Source: CAWBQO01 sp963790965
Lineage (GTDB): Bacteria; Bacteroidota; Rhodothermia; Rhodothermales; DASSAV01
Length of the DNA stretch: 64,000 bases
Assembly: GCA_963790965.1 (NCBI GenBank)
Contig: CAWBQO010000005.1
Location: 1 to 64,000, forward strand
Direction of reading: 5' to 3'
A program made the position numbers and the translations under genes. This document shows positions 34,370 through 43,457 of this stretch, piece by piece; position 1 is the first letter of the stretch; each line of letters opens with the position of its first letter. The notes below the pieces were generated by a model, which was not told where the DNA came from, did no database searches, and saw nothing but the letters and a program-made list of their open reading frames with translations.

Positions 34370-34969
34370 ATGCCTCCGCCCATCAAGCTGCACCGCGTGC
34401 TGCCCCTGCTCTTCGCCCTTTGCACCATAGGGACGGCGCTGCTCCTCTCCCTCTCCGGGTGTCGGGGCGGTTCGTACGAGTCAATGATCCCGCAGGTGGA
34501 CAGCACGGACTCGCGCACGAAAACGGTGCTGCGCCTGGCAGCGGACTCGAAGCAGGCCGACCGTTTTCTGCAGGCGCTGAACAAGTCCGGCCTCGATAGA
34601 ACGCTGTCGGACCTCGGCCCGTGGACGCTGTTCGTCCCTGTCGACCGGGGCGTCGAAGGAGCCGGGTACCGCATCGACACGCTCTTCCTGCCCGCCCTGC
34701 AGGACTCGCTGCGCAAGCTCCTCTCCTACCACATCGTGCGCGGCCGCATCGATGCGTCCAGCATTGGCGACTCGGCAAAGATCGCCACGTACTACGATGA
34801 CAAGCCGGTCGTGCTTCGATTTGGCGCCGATTCCGTGCTCTACGTCAACGAGTCGCCCGTGCTCTCGCGGACGCTCGCGCAGAACGGCTCGCTCTTCATG
34901 ATCGGATCCGTGCTGCACCTACCGCCGCCGGACACGTTTGTCACCGAAAGCGTCCTCTTTGGAAAGTAA
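34370..34969 (+). CDS. FAS1 (fasciclin)-domain lipoprotein
   Basis: Starting at the ATG at 34370 (MPPPIKLHRVLPLLFALC...) gives 199 aa with a hydrophobic signal and lipobox LSGC. The mature part has the FAS1 pattern: a helix ADRFLQALNKSGLDRTLSDLGPWTLFVPVDRGVEG, then LLSYHIVRGRIDASS and the closing GSLFMIGSVLHLP. FAS1 domains mediate adhesion or ligand binding at cell surfaces. An upstream ATG at 34325 adds 15 polar residues and is less likely. A second FAS1 lipoprotein gene starts 22 nt downstream. Confidence 0.8.
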   Translation: MPPPIKLHRVLPLLFALCTIGTALLLSLSGCRGGSYESMIPQVDSTDSRTKTVLRLAADSKQADRFLQALNKSGLDRTLSDLGPWTLFVPVDRGVEGAGYRIDTLFLPALQDSLRKLLSYHIVRGRIDASSIGDSAKIATYYDDKPVVLRFGADSVLYVNESPVLSRTLAQNGSLFMIGSVLHLPPPDTFVTESVLFGK

Positions 34970-34991
34970 TTGCCGGGAAGGCACCGCTTAT

Positions 34992-35537
34992 ATGCATAAC
35001 AACCGGCACTTTCGTTACACCTGGATTGCGCTTGCGGCGGCGCTCGTGCTCGCGGCCGGGTGCCGGAACGATGCCGCGCAATCGCCGGCCGACGCGGCCG
35101 TGGATTCGCTCGATGCCTCGACCATCCTCTCCGGCCATACCGTTATGGACGTGCTCCGTAGCGACGGCCATTTCAGCGCCTTCGTCGCCGCCATCGACTC
35201 GGCGCAGATGACGGCAGACTTGAAAGGCAAGGGGCCATACACGGTGTTCGCTCCCACGAACAGCTTCTTCAGGGTGCCGTCCGGCGACCCCGCCGCGCTC
35301 CGCCGCGGAATCGGATACTACGTTGCCGAGGGAAGTTTCAGCCGGGCGCAGCTCGCCACGATGCCGTCCATGCCCACGCTCTCCGGCGCGGCGCTCCGGC
35401 CCGACACGGTGGACGGGGGTGTCGGGTTCGGAACGGCTCCCTTGGCCGAGGATGCGATCCGCGTAGGCAACGGCTTCGTGTACGTGCTTCAGGGCGCGCT
35501 CGTGCCGCCCGCCGCTGCAGACACGCTCGGCCGGTAA
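34992..35537 (+). CDS. FAS1 (fasciclin)-domain lipoprotein, second of a pair
   Basis: The 181-aa product from the ATG at 34992 has a signal and lipobox (LAAGC). A FAS1 domain follows: TVMDVLRSDGHFSAFVAAIDSAQMTADLKGKGPYTVFAPTNSFFRVPSGDPAALRRGIGYYVAEG and NGFVYVLQGALVPP. The TVFAPTNSFF box is the classical FAS1 H1 motif. It lies in tandem with the preceding FAS1 gene; the two proteins are clearly diverged, so the duplication is not recent. Confidence 0.88.
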   Translation: MHNNRHFRYTWIALAAALVLAAGCRNDAAQSPADAAVDSLDASTILSGHTVMDVLRSDGHFSAFVAAIDSAQMTADLKGKGPYTVFAPTNSFFRVPSGDPAALRRGIGYYVAEGSFSRAQLATMPSMPTLSGAALRPDTVDGGVGFGTAPLAEDAIRVGNGFVYVLQGALVPPAAADTLGR

Positions 35538-35651
35538 CGCCGCCAGGGCACGGTGCCGAGTCGTGGGGAACACGTCACACGCCAGGCGCGCAACGGTGCA
35601 GGGCCTGTCGTATTTTCGAGAGACTGTCCCTTCCGCTCGCCCCAACGCCCC

Positions 35652-37025
35652 ATGCCGACGTTTACCTACCGCTCCCGCATCGATGCCCCCGTTGAAGAGG
35701 TCTTTGCCTGGCACGAAAGACCGGGCGCTTTTGCCCGCCTGACCCCGCCGTGGGCACCCGTGCGCGTCGAACGCATGGAGGGCATCCACGACGGCGAGAA
35801 GGCTGTCTTTCATGTCAGCATCGGACCAGCCTCCGTAAAGTGGGTGGCGGAGCACTCCGAATTCGTCCAGGATCGGCAGTTCAAAGATGTGCAGGTGAAA
35901 GGCCCGTTCGAACGCTGGGAGCATCTGCACCGCTTCGAACCCGACGGCCCGGACGCTTGCACCGTCATCGACGAAATCGAGTACAAGATCCCGCTTGGCA
36001 AGTACGTCGGCTCCTTTGGCGAGCATCAGGTCGAGGAGCGGCTGGAGCGGATGTTCGCCTATCGCCACCGCGTGCTGCAGACCGACGTGCCGGCGCACCT
36101 TCGGTACGCAAAGGGTCGAAAGCTGCACGTGGCCATCAGTGGTGCCAGCGGACTCATAGGTCGCAACTTCTCGGCCTTCCTGACCTCCGGCGGGCATCAG
36201 GTGGTTAGCCTCGTACGTTCAGAACCGGCGCATCCGGCAAAGGAGATCTTCTGGAATCCGCGCGAAAAGTCGATTGACGCCGGCCGTCTCGAAGGCCTTG
36301 ATGCGGTGGTCCACCTCGCGGGAGAGAACATCTTCGCCCTTCGATGGACGGAGGAGAAAAAGACCCGCATCCTCGGGAGTCGCGTTCAGGGGACGCAGGT
36401 GTTAAGCCGCGCCCTGTCCCGCCTGGAGAACCCTCCGGCGGTCTTCCTGTCCGGCTCCGCCGTGGGCTACTACGGCGATCGCGGGGAAACCGTGTTAACG
36501 GAAGAAGCCGGTCCCGGCGACAACAGTTTCCTTTCCGCCGTCGTTCAGCAGTGGGAGGGCGCGACGCGCGTTGCCGAGGAAGCAGGTATCCGGACGCTTC
36601 ACAGCCGTACCGGCGTCGTCTTGACGCCTGAAGGCGGTATGCTGGACCTTGCCCTGCCCGCTTTCAAGATGGGACTCGGCGCACGCATCGGCGCGCGGGA
36701 CCAGTTCATGAGCTGGATTGCCCTCGACGACCTGTTGCACGCCTTCTACCATATGCTCTGGACGGAGTCGCTCGCCGGACCGGTTAATGTCTCCGCGCCT
36801 CACCCGGTGACGATGCAGCGGTTTACGAAACGGCTTGCGGGCGTGCTTGACCGTCCGGCTTTCTTCAGCGCGCCCTCGGCCCTGCTAAAGCTGGTCTCCG
36901 GAGACGCGGCGGACGAACTGTTCCTCTCCAGCCAGCGCGCTGAACCAAAAAAGCTGCTCGAGTCCGGATTCGAGTTTCTCTACCCGTACCTGCAGGATGC
37001 GCTGAAGCACGAGCTCGGCGAATAG
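35652..37025 (+). CDS. SRPBCC-TIGR01777 epimerase fusion (YfcH-like)
   Basis: The ATG at 35652 gives 457 aa. Residues 1-150 are a SRPBCC ligand-binding domain (TYRSRIDAPVEEVFAWHERPGAFARLTPPW). Residues 158-457 are a TIGR01777-type extended SDR (VAISGASGLIGRNFSAFL nucleotide-binding motif, LDAVVHLAGENI, FLSGSAVGYYGDRGE with the YxxxG site, and the C-terminal DUF1731 part). The fusion is a known arrangement. Substrate is not established. It is convergent with a cytochrome c gene 4 nt away. Confidence 0.9.
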   Translation: MPTFTYRSRIDAPVEEVFAWHERPGAFARLTPPWAPVRVERMEGIHDGEKAVFHVSIGPASVKWVAEHSEFVQDRQFKDVQVKGPFERWEHLHRFEPDGPDACTVIDEIEYKIPLGKYVGSFGEHQVEERLERMFAYRHRVLQTDVPAHLRYAKGRKLHVAISGASGLIGRNFSAFLTSGGHQVVSLVRSEPAHPAKEIFWNPREKSIDAGRLEGLDAVVHLAGENIFALRWTEEKKTRILGSRVQGTQVLSRALSRLENPPAVFLSGSAVGYYGDRGETVLTEEAGPGDNSFLSAVVQQWEGATRVAEEAGIRTLHSRTGVVLTPEGGMLDLALPAFKMGLGARIGARDQFMSWIALDDLLHAFYHMLWTESLAGPVNVSAPHPVTMQRFTKRLAGVLDRPAFFSAPSALLKLVSGDAADELFLSSQRAEPKKLLESGFEFLYPYLQDALKHELGE

Positions 37026-37029
37026 CGGT

Positions 37030-37539
37030 TCAAGGCGCGGGCAGCTCGTCGGAGGTCCAGGGCGTCTTGCGCCTTGCCGTCTCCGCACGGATGCGCGCGA
37101 CATCCTCGGCGGCGATGGCCGGCGCATCGTTGCCCCACGCGGACCGAATATATGTCGCCACAGCGGCGATCTCTTCGTCTGAGAGCAGTCCGCCCCACGG
37201 CGGCATCGCGCCGGTATACTGGACGCCGTTCACCTCGACCTGTCCGATCAGCCCGTGCAGCATCACGCGCACGACGCGCTCCGGATTGCCGGTAACGTGC
37301 TCGCCGGGGTGCAGCGGCGGATAGATGCCCGGTATCCCTTCCCCTCCGGGCTGGTGGCAAGAAACGCAGCGCTTCATGAACACTGCTTGACCGAGCGGGA
37401 CGTCGGCCTCAGCCGCCGCGCCGGTTTCCCGGCCATCGCCGCAGCCGGTCAAGGCGGGCGTCAGGAAAAGCACCAGGAGTACAAGGAACGCGCTGGCGCC
37501 GGTGCGAGGAGGAAAGGGTTGCGCTTGGGTCATGAGCAT
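37030..37539 (-). CDS. Lipoprotein c-type cytochrome
   Basis: The 169-aa product has a signal and lipobox (ALTGC, Cys 33 if the first start is used). One class I cytochrome c domain follows, with heme motif CVSCH and the likely methionine ligand in GAMPPWGG, then LSDEEIAAVATYIRSAWGN. It would be anchored facing the periplasm and act as a single-heme electron carrier. Start could also be the ATG two codons later. No oxidase or dehydrogenase genes adjoin. Confidence 0.9.
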   Translation of the reverse strand: MLMTQAQPFPPRTGASAFLVLLVLFLTPALTGCGDGRETGAAAEADVPLGQAVFMKRCVSCHQPGGEGIPGIYPPLHPGEHVTGNPERVVRVMLHGLIGQVEVNGVQYTGAMPPWGGLLSDEEIAAVATYIRSAWGNDAPAIAAEDVARIRAETARRKTPWTSDELPAP

Positions 37540-37754
37540 TTGTGCGGCCGTAGGGTCAGGCAGGGAACGGCCGCAAACTACGAACCGGCGGCGCGCCGCG
37601 CCATCATACGCTCTTCGCGATTCGCGGCCTGCGTCGCACCGGAAATTCGCGCGTGAATAGTCCCCGGGCTTCGCTGGAGACGTACATTGTGTCCATCGCT
37701 CATACGTTTTTCATTGCTTACGCGCCTTTCGTGGAGAGGCGTCTTAACCGCACC

Positions 37755-38759
37755 ATGCCGCGACCAATCACCCTGTTCACCGGCCAGTGGGCCGATCTTC
37801 CCCTCGAGACACTCGCCCGCAAGTCAGCAGAATGGGGCTACGACGGCCTCGAACTCGCCTGTGCCGGAGACCACTTCGACGTAAGCCGCGCCCTCTCGGA
37901 AGACGGCTATTGCCGCTCCGTTCGCGAATTGCTCCAGCAACACGGCCTGGAAGTGCGCGCAATCAGCAATCACCTCGTCGGGCAGGCCGTATGCGATCGC
38001 GTTGACGAGCGCCACCGAAGCATCCTTCCCGCTTACGTCTGGGGCGACGGCAACCCCGAGGGCGTGCAGGTGCGAGCCGCGGACGAGATGAAGGCCACCG
38101 CTCGGGCCGCCGGTGAACTTGGCGTCTCCGTCGTGACGGGGTTCACCGGAAGCGCCGTCTGGCCGCTGCTCTACAGTTTCCCGCCGCTGCTCCCCGGAAG
38201 CATCGATAAGGGTTTCAACGACTTCGCGGACCGCTGGAATCCCATTCTCGACGTGTTCGATCAGGCCGGTGTCCGGTTTGCGCTGGAAGTCCACCCGACG
38301 GAGATTGCCTTCGACGTCGTCACGGCGCAGCGAGCACTGGACGCTGTCGGGGGTCGCGAAGCGTTCGGCTTCAACTTCGACCCGAGCCACCTTGCCTATC
38401 AGGGGGCCGATTACGTGGCGTTCCTCTACCGGTTTGCCGGCCGCATCTACCACGTCCATATGAAGGACGTCTGGTGGTCGGATGTCCCGATGCCGTCCGG
38501 CGTTTTCGGGGGGCACCTCGACTTTGGCGACCGGGATCGATACTGGGATTTCCGCTCCATCGGGCGCGGCCGCGTTCGTTTCGAAGAGATCATCCGCGCG
38601 CTGAACCGGATCGGCTACGACGGACCGCTCTCGGTTGAGTGGGAGGACAGCGGGATGGACAGAGAGGTCGGCGCTCGCGAGGCTTGTTCAGCCGTTCGCG
38701 CGTTTGACTTTCCGCCGTCAACCGCAGCGTTCGATGCAGCTTTCGAGCGGAAGGATTGA
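37755..38759 (+). CDS. Sugar phosphate isomerase/epimerase-family TIM barrel
   Basis: The ATG at 37755 gives 334 aa of the xylose-isomerase-like AP-endonuclease-2 fold: ITLFTGQWADLPLETLARKSAEWGYDGLELA, RFALEVHPTEIAFD with the metal-binding Glu, NFDPSHLAYQG, HVHMKDVWW and GPLSVEWEDSG. These metal-site residues (E, D/H, H, E) are intact. Members isomerise or epimerise sugars or inositol derivatives; the substrate here is not readable. The product lacks a signal peptide, so it is cytosolic. Confidence 0.88.
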   Translation: MPRPITLFTGQWADLPLETLARKSAEWGYDGLELACAGDHFDVSRALSEDGYCRSVRELLQQHGLEVRAISNHLVGQAVCDRVDERHRSILPAYVWGDGNPEGVQVRAADEMKATARAAGELGVSVVTGFTGSAVWPLLYSFPPLLPGSIDKGFNDFADRWNPILDVFDQAGVRFALEVHPTEIAFDVVTAQRALDAVGGREAFGFNFDPSHLAYQGADYVAFLYRFAGRIYHVHMKDVWWSDVPMPSGVFGGHLDFGDRDRYWDFRSIGRGRVRFEEIIRALNRIGYDGPLSVEWEDSGMDREVGAREACSAVRAFDFPPSTAAFDAAFERKD

Positions 38760-38880
38760 AGGGAACGGCACGGAACCGCCACACCTTCGTGACAACCTGC
38801 TCAAGCCCTTGTCGTAATCTGCAATGGGAAGGGGGAAAACAGCTCCCTGCAATTGCAACATAAACGATGAAGGTAAATCC

Positions 38881-39612
38881 ATGACGCACCAAACTTCTAT
38901 CCAGCGCATCCGAGCAGGCGCGTCGGTGCTGCTCGTTGCGGCACTCGTCTTCGGCGGAAGCTTTGCTTTTTCCACGGACGCCGCGGCGCAGAACAACCGC
39001 CGGCAACCGGGCGCGATGGCGTGGACGGCCCCGAGCATACCCGGAATGAGCCAGGCCGGACAAGACGCCCTCACCAACGCCTATTCGCAGAACCAGACGC
39101 AGCAAGGCAGCCCGGCGTTCCTGTGGCAAGTCGCCGAAGAACTGAAGGGCCAGCTTTCCGCCGCGGACCGGCAGTTGCTGATCGATAGCGGAAATGCGAC
39201 CGTGAGCAACGCGAGGGCGGTTCGAAACACGCGTTCCGGCGGGCGTAGTGGCGCGCGCAGTGGCGGACGCATGAACAACATGCCGATGGGCGGACCGGGT
39301 GCAAACAACACCTTCCGCGACGCCTCGCAGGCGGCAATGCTGGACGTGCTAAATCTCACGGCCGATCAGCAGGCAGCCATTGAAAAGCTGCGTGCTGACC
39401 AGATGGCGCAGATGCAAGCGCTCCGCGGCACCGCGCGGCCTAATCCGGCCCTTCGCGCCGACATGCAAGCCCAGCGACTCGCGTTGATGGACGAACATCA
39501 GGAGAATCTGGCCAAGATTCTCACGCCTGACCAGATGGCAACGTGGGAGATCCATCAGGCGCTCATGTCTTCGGGCGCTTGGAACGCGCAGCGACCCAAT
39601 CGCCGCCGATAG
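38881..39612 (+). CDS. Periplasmic LTxxQ-motif (Spy/CpxP-like) protein
   Basis: The 243-aa product from the ATG at 38881 has a signal peptide ending near DAAAQ. The mature protein is helical, with two LTxxQ-type motifs, LNLTADQQAAIEKLRADQMAQ and LAKILTPDQMATWE, separated by a long helix. A Gly/Arg/Ser low-complexity linker (SGGRSGARSGGRMNN) precedes them. LTxxQ proteins such as Spy and CpxP are periplasmic chaperones or stress sensors; that role is inferred only. A strong terminator follows. Confidence 0.75.
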   Translation: MTHQTSIQRIRAGASVLLVAALVFGGSFAFSTDAAAQNNRRQPGAMAWTAPSIPGMSQAGQDALTNAYSQNQTQQGSPAFLWQVAEELKGQLSAADRQLLIDSGNATVSNARAVRNTRSGGRSGARSGGRMNNMPMGGPGANNTFRDASQAAMLDVLNLTADQQAAIEKLRADQMAQMQALRGTARPNPALRADMQAQRLALMDEHQENLAKILTPDQMATWEIHQALMSSGAWNAQRPNRRR

Positions 39613-39630
39613 TCGCGCCAACAAAAGACA

Positions 39631-39666
39631 AGCGGGGCGGAGCCACTCAACCGGCTCCGCCCCGCT
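39631..39666. terminator. Bidirectional rho-independent terminator
   Basis: A perfect 14-bp stem (39631-39644 with 39653-39666, 8-nt loop) is followed by TTTCTTGT on the plus strand and by TGTCTTTTGTT on the minus strand. It lies between convergent genes, so it should end both transcripts. It is the clearest terminator in the window. Confidence 0.85.
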
Positions 39667-39688
39667 TTCTTGTATCGTGTCTTACCGC

Positions 39689-40489
39689 TTAACTGCCGTA
39701 CTCGACACCCCACACGCGCGCCATGCGGTCGATAAGCTCCTTTTCTTCGACGAGAATGACGCCGTCCGCCTCGGCAATGAACTGCAGATCGGAAAGGATC
39801 GCTCGGCGCTGATGATCCGGCACAAGGTCGCGGAGGGCTTCAACGGACTCGGTGAAATAGCGCTGGTCGCCGGGACCCTGCGCGTAGGTCATCAGCACAT
39901 CCTGTAGCACGTCCGTCAGCGTTTCGTCAGGCGACCCGGGCACCCACTCCTTCAGCTTGGAGGAGATCGCGTCCATCTCCTCGTCGCTCAGTTCATCATC
40001 CGACCGGTGCGCCGTCGCAATATAAACGAGCGCCAGATGGTGAAGCGCAGTCCACTCGCCCTCCGGTGCCTTGTTGAGAATGGTCCATCCGCCTCCCTCC
40101 TCGGCTGACGAATCGGAGATGTGGACGTCCCACGACTTCGCGAGTTCTCCGATGAAGGAGCCTTCGTCGTAGAGAAACTTGCCGTCGGCCATGGCGATCT
40201 CGGTCATGTCGTCGAGGATGCGGCGGCGCTGCTCGGCCGGGATGCTCTCTCGCACGGCGTCGATAGCGGCCATCACGCTGTCCTGCGCCTCGTCGTCCGT
40301 GTAGCGGTCCAGCGCTTCCTTGAGCGCGCTCAAGACCGTTTTGGACGTCCCTTCCTGCCACTGCTGCAGCCGCGCTGCGATGGCGTGTACCTCGTCGTCG
40401 TCAAGGTCGCGGTCGGTCGAATGGGCAAGGGCAATGTATATGAGGGCCAGATGCTGGATAGCTTCTTCGGAGATCTTTTGCGGCTCCAT
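39689..40489 (-). CDS. Protein with two tandem TerB-like domains
   Basis: The 266-aa acidic product is an internal duplication. Repeat 1 (about 9-123: AIQHLALIYIALAHSTDRDLDDDEV...AEQRRRILDDMTEIAMADGKFLYDE) aligns with repeat 2 (about 144-262: ALHHLALVYIATAHRSDDELSDEEM...DHQRRAILSDLQFIAEADGVILVEE). Each repeat ends with the DG-x-x-x-EE helix pair typical of TerB-like domains. TerB-like proteins bind metal or membranes and are linked to stress responses; no role is demonstrable here. It is cytosolic. Confidence 0.75.
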   Translation of the reverse strand: MEPQKISEEAIQHLALIYIALAHSTDRDLDDDEVHAIAARLQQWQEGTSKTVLSALKEALDRYTDDEAQDSVMAAIDAVRESIPAEQRRRILDDMTEIAMADGKFLYDEGSFIGELAKSWDVHISDSSAEEGGGWTILNKAPEGEWTALHHLALVYIATAHRSDDELSDEEMDAISSKLKEWVPGSPDETLTDVLQDVLMTYAQGPGDQRYFTESVEALRDLVPDHQRRAILSDLQFIAEADGVILVEEKELIDRMARVWGVEYGS

Positions 40490-40559
40490 AGGTCAGTGGT
40501 TTTTGTGATGGGTGATGGCTTACTAAAACGACCAGCAGGTTGTTGGATCCTACCGGGCC

Positions 40560-40567
40560 AAAATGTA
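40560..40567 (-). promoter_or_regulatory. Possible -7 box upstream of the TerB-like gene
   Basis: The minus strand reads TACATTTT, one base from TAnnTTTG, 71 nt upstream of the ATG at 40489. The expected TTG about 20 nt further upstream is only TTT, so this is weak. Confidence 0.3.
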
Positions 40568-40664
40568 ACACGGCACAGGAACGGGTTAAACGGCATCGAA
40601 CGCGTCAGCGCTCCCTCATGCGTCCCGTTCTCGCGCGGCTCCCTCAAGCGGCCACGTCACGCGG

Positions 40665-42572
40665 CTACAGCGAGTCCAGACCGCTTCCGAAAGCGTATTC
40701 GCCAATCGTGATCGGAAGCCGTCCGACGGGCGAACGCAGGCCCTTGAGGATGTGGGCGGCCGCCCAGACGCTTTCGAGTGTCTGATCGTAAGCGACCAGG
40801 AAAGCGTCGGCGTCGGGATAGGTCGAAACGGCGTACGGATTGCCGAAAGTCACGAGCACAACGGGTTTGCCGGAGGCCAGCAGCCGCTGCACAAGCTGCT
40901 CCTGTCGCCTTAGCAATCCCGCCTCTCCTCGTCCGGAAACGAGCCGCAAGAAGAGGCTGAGCACGACCACGTCGGCGTCCTTGAGTTCAGCAAGCGCATC
41001 GTCCATCTCAGACTGCGACGGATCGGCGTCGAGCCGCACTTCGTCCTCCATCCCGATGGAACGGGCAAAGTGATCCATAGACGCCTGGATGCTCTCGGAC
41101 CCCCTGTAGTTCGAAATCTGAACGAGACCGATTCGCTGCGACTCCTGAAGTGGAAGCGAGGAGCTGCTTTTGAGGAGCGTGACTGCGCGGTCGGCAATCG
41201 CCTGCGCCAGGTAGGCTCCCCTGGGTGCCTGAAGCATGTAGTCGAGGTGCGCCTGATCCGCATACCGGTCGCGATGCAGACCGGCGTCGGCTTTCGCCCT
41301 GAGTATGCGTCGCACCGACGCGTCGATGTTCTCGCGGCTGATGCGGCCCTGAAGCAAAGCCTCCTTGACCGCGGCAATGGCTTCGCCGAGATTGCGGGGC
41401 GTCAGAATAATGTCTGCACCTGCGAGCAGCGGGCGAACGACGCGCTCGTCGAGATCATAGTTATTCAGGAGCGCGCCCATCTTGATGTCGTCCGTGAAGA
41501 CGATGCCGCGAAAACCGAGCGAATCTCGAAGAAGCTCCGACAAGGCGCGGCGGCTGAATGTCGCCGGGATTTCTTCCTCATCGAGGGCCTTGATCCAGAG
41601 GTGCGCGCTCATTACGCCCGCCGGTTGGTGCGGCTGATCAAAGATGATACGGTATGGCTTCAGTTCCGTCTCACCGAGAGAGGCAAGGCTACCCTCAACC
41701 GTTCCAAGCTCGGCGTGCGAGTCGACGGAGGTGTCTCCGTGGCCGGGAAAATGCTTGAGCGTCGTCAGGACGCCGTGTCGCTCGGCCTCGTTAACGAACG
41801 CCGCCGCCATATGCCCCACCATGTCCGGGTCTTCGCCATAGGACCGTATGTTGATGATAGGGTTCTCGGGATTGTTGTTCACGTCAACAACCGGGGCGAA
41901 AAGCAGGTTGATACCGGTCGCTTTGCTCTCCAGCGCAGTGAGCCTGCCGGCAGCGGCGGCGTAAAACGTGTCCCGCGTGGCACCGATGGCCATGTTGGAG
42001 GGCAGTTCGGTAAAAGCGTTGTTGAAGCGCCCCGCGCCGCGCTCGTAATCGGCCGCGAAGAAAAGCGGAATCTTGGACAGGCTCTGAAGCGCCTGCGTCC
42101 GCCGAAACACGGCCCGCGGCCCCGCGACGCGAGAGACCAGAAAGCCTCCGACGCCGTACACCTCGATGGCTCGCCGGGCTTCATCCCCGATCAGCGCGTC
42201 GAGGCTGCCGCTCTCCGGCAGATCAACAAGGAAAAGCTGTCCGACCCGCTCATCGAGCGTCAGCGTGCCGAGGAGTGAATCGACCCACTGCTCGGCATCC
42301 GCTGCGTCGCGGTACTGGGGCTGCAGCGCCTCCCGGTCGTAGGTTACGAAGAGCGTGTCCAGCGGGTAGAGTGCCCGGCGTGCGCTGTCGGACAGTGCCG
42401 CAAGCGCGCCTTCGGCCTCCCTCCGCGCCGCCTCTCGCGCGGCCGGATCGAACGTCGCCTCCCGGTCTCCGCAGCCGGTTGCCACAAAGGCGAAAGCCAG
42501 GAGCAAAACAGGAACGGCAAAGAAGAAGGGCTTTTGCAAGATGTTTCGGTATTTTGCACGCCGGTGCGCCAT
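40665..42572 (-). CDS. NagZ-like GH3 lipoprotein (beta-N-acetylhexosaminidase type)
   Basis: The 635-aa product has a signal with lipobox (FVATGC, Cys34). The NagZ-type GH3 domain carries the hallmark KHFPGHGDTSVDSH at 273-286, whose His/Asp pair provides the acid/base, and the nucleophile Asp361 in VFTDDIKMGAL. A C-terminal alpha/beta domain (about 470-635) follows, as in two-domain Bacteroidota/Firmicutes forms. It probably removes N-acetylglucosamine from wall fragments or chitin-like oligosaccharides outside the inner membrane. This is a second, distinct GH3 from the one at 22.5-25.1 kb. Confidence 0.92.
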   Translation of the reverse strand: MAHRRAKYRNILQKPFFFAVPVLLLAFAFVATGCGDREATFDPAAREAARREAEGALAALSDSARRALYPLDTLFVTYDREALQPQYRDAADAEQWVDSLLGTLTLDERVGQLFLVDLPESGSLDALIGDEARRAIEVYGVGGFLVSRVAGPRAVFRRTQALQSLSKIPLFFAADYERGAGRFNNAFTELPSNMAIGATRDTFYAAAAGRLTALESKATGINLLFAPVVDVNNNPENPIINIRSYGEDPDMVGHMAAAFVNEAERHGVLTTLKHFPGHGDTSVDSHAELGTVEGSLASLGETELKPYRIIFDQPHQPAGVMSAHLWIKALDEEEIPATFSRRALSELLRDSLGFRGIVFTDDIKMGALLNNYDLDERVVRPLLAGADIILTPRNLGEAIAAVKEALLQGRISRENIDASVRRILRAKADAGLHRDRYADQAHLDYMLQAPRGAYLAQAIADRAVTLLKSSSSLPLQESQRIGLVQISNYRGSESIQASMDHFARSIGMEDEVRLDADPSQSEMDDALAELKDADVVVLSLFLRLVSGRGEAGLLRRQEQLVQRLLASGKPVVLVTFGNPYAVSTYPDADAFLVAYDQTLESVWAAAHILKGLRSPVGRLPITIGEYAFGSGLDSL

Positions 42573-42604
42573 TACATTCCAACCAGAAGAAGTCCTCAGC
42601 CGAG

Positions 42605-43393
42605 ATGTTACGCTTCGCCCGCGCCGAGTGGAGGCGGTTTCGCTTCGCCCTGCAAACGCTGCACCCGCAGACGGTGTTCGTCCTCGTGGCGGCCGTGCTG
42701 CTAATTGTCGTTCAGTTTACAGTTGGCAACCGGAACGTCTTCTACGAACACGTGGCACCGCACCTGCCCGCCGCCAATCGCGGCCTGTACGCCTGGGCGT
42801 GGTGGTTCGGCTTTCAGGGATTGACGGGTTTCGTGCTCCCGGTCCTGGCGCTCCTGCTCCTCTTCCGCCGCCGCCCCTCCGAAATCGGCCTCGGCCTCGG
42901 AGACTGGCGGCTCGCGGGGACACTCGCGGGCATCTATCTTCCACTCGTGATCGTCGGCACGTGGGTGCTCTCCAACGATCCCGCCTTCCGCTCCGTCTAC
43001 CCGCACCTGCAGGAGGCGGCGTTTAGCTGGCGCACCTTCGTCCTCTACGAAAGTCTATTCCTCTTCTACTGGATGGGCTGGGAGTACCTCTGGCGCGGGT
43101 TCGTGCTCTTCGGCACCGCGCCGACGTTCGGCGTCTACAGCATCTTCGTCCAGATGATGCCCTTCGCCATTCTGCACGTGCAGAAACCGCCGGCGGAAGC
43201 CGTCCTGTCTATCGTCGGCGGAGTGGCCCTCGGGGCGCTCGTCTGGCGCTGCCGCTCTTTCTGGATCGCAGTGCCCATACACGCTGCCCAGATGGTCGCG
43301 CTCGACTTCTGGTGTACCCTCCGCATCCGCACGGGCATCGAGGGCGTAGGCCTGGAGGCCCTCAGTAGGATGGTAAAGGCATGGTTATCTTGA
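42605..43393 (+). CDS. CPBP-family intramembrane metalloprotease
   Basis: The ATG at 42605 gives 262 aa with about seven membrane segments. CPBP/CAAX-protease motifs are present in diverged form: WEYLWRGFVLF (the E-x-x-x-R motif), FAILHVQKPPAE (F-x-x-x-H) and VPIHAAQMVALD (H-x-x-x near the end). Family members process prenylated proteins or act in bacteriocin immunity. The target here is unknown. The start lies 32 nt from the divergent NagZ-like gene start. Confidence 0.82.
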   Translation: MLRFARAEWRRFRFALQTLHPQTVFVLVAAVLLIVVQFTVGNRNVFYEHVAPHLPAANRGLYAWAWWFGFQGLTGFVLPVLALLLLFRRRPSEIGLGLGDWRLAGTLAGIYLPLVIVGTWVLSNDPAFRSVYPHLQEAAFSWRTFVLYESLFLFYWMGWEYLWRGFVLFGTAPTFGVYSIFVQMMPFAILHVQKPPAEAVLSIVGGVALGALVWRCRSFWIAVPIHAAQMVALDFWCTLRIRTGIEGVGLEALSRMVKAWLS

Positions 43394-43457
43394 CAACGGA
43401 TTACCCACGGAAGCGTGTCAGCACGATACTTTTTGTGAGCGACGGGCATCCTCTCCG

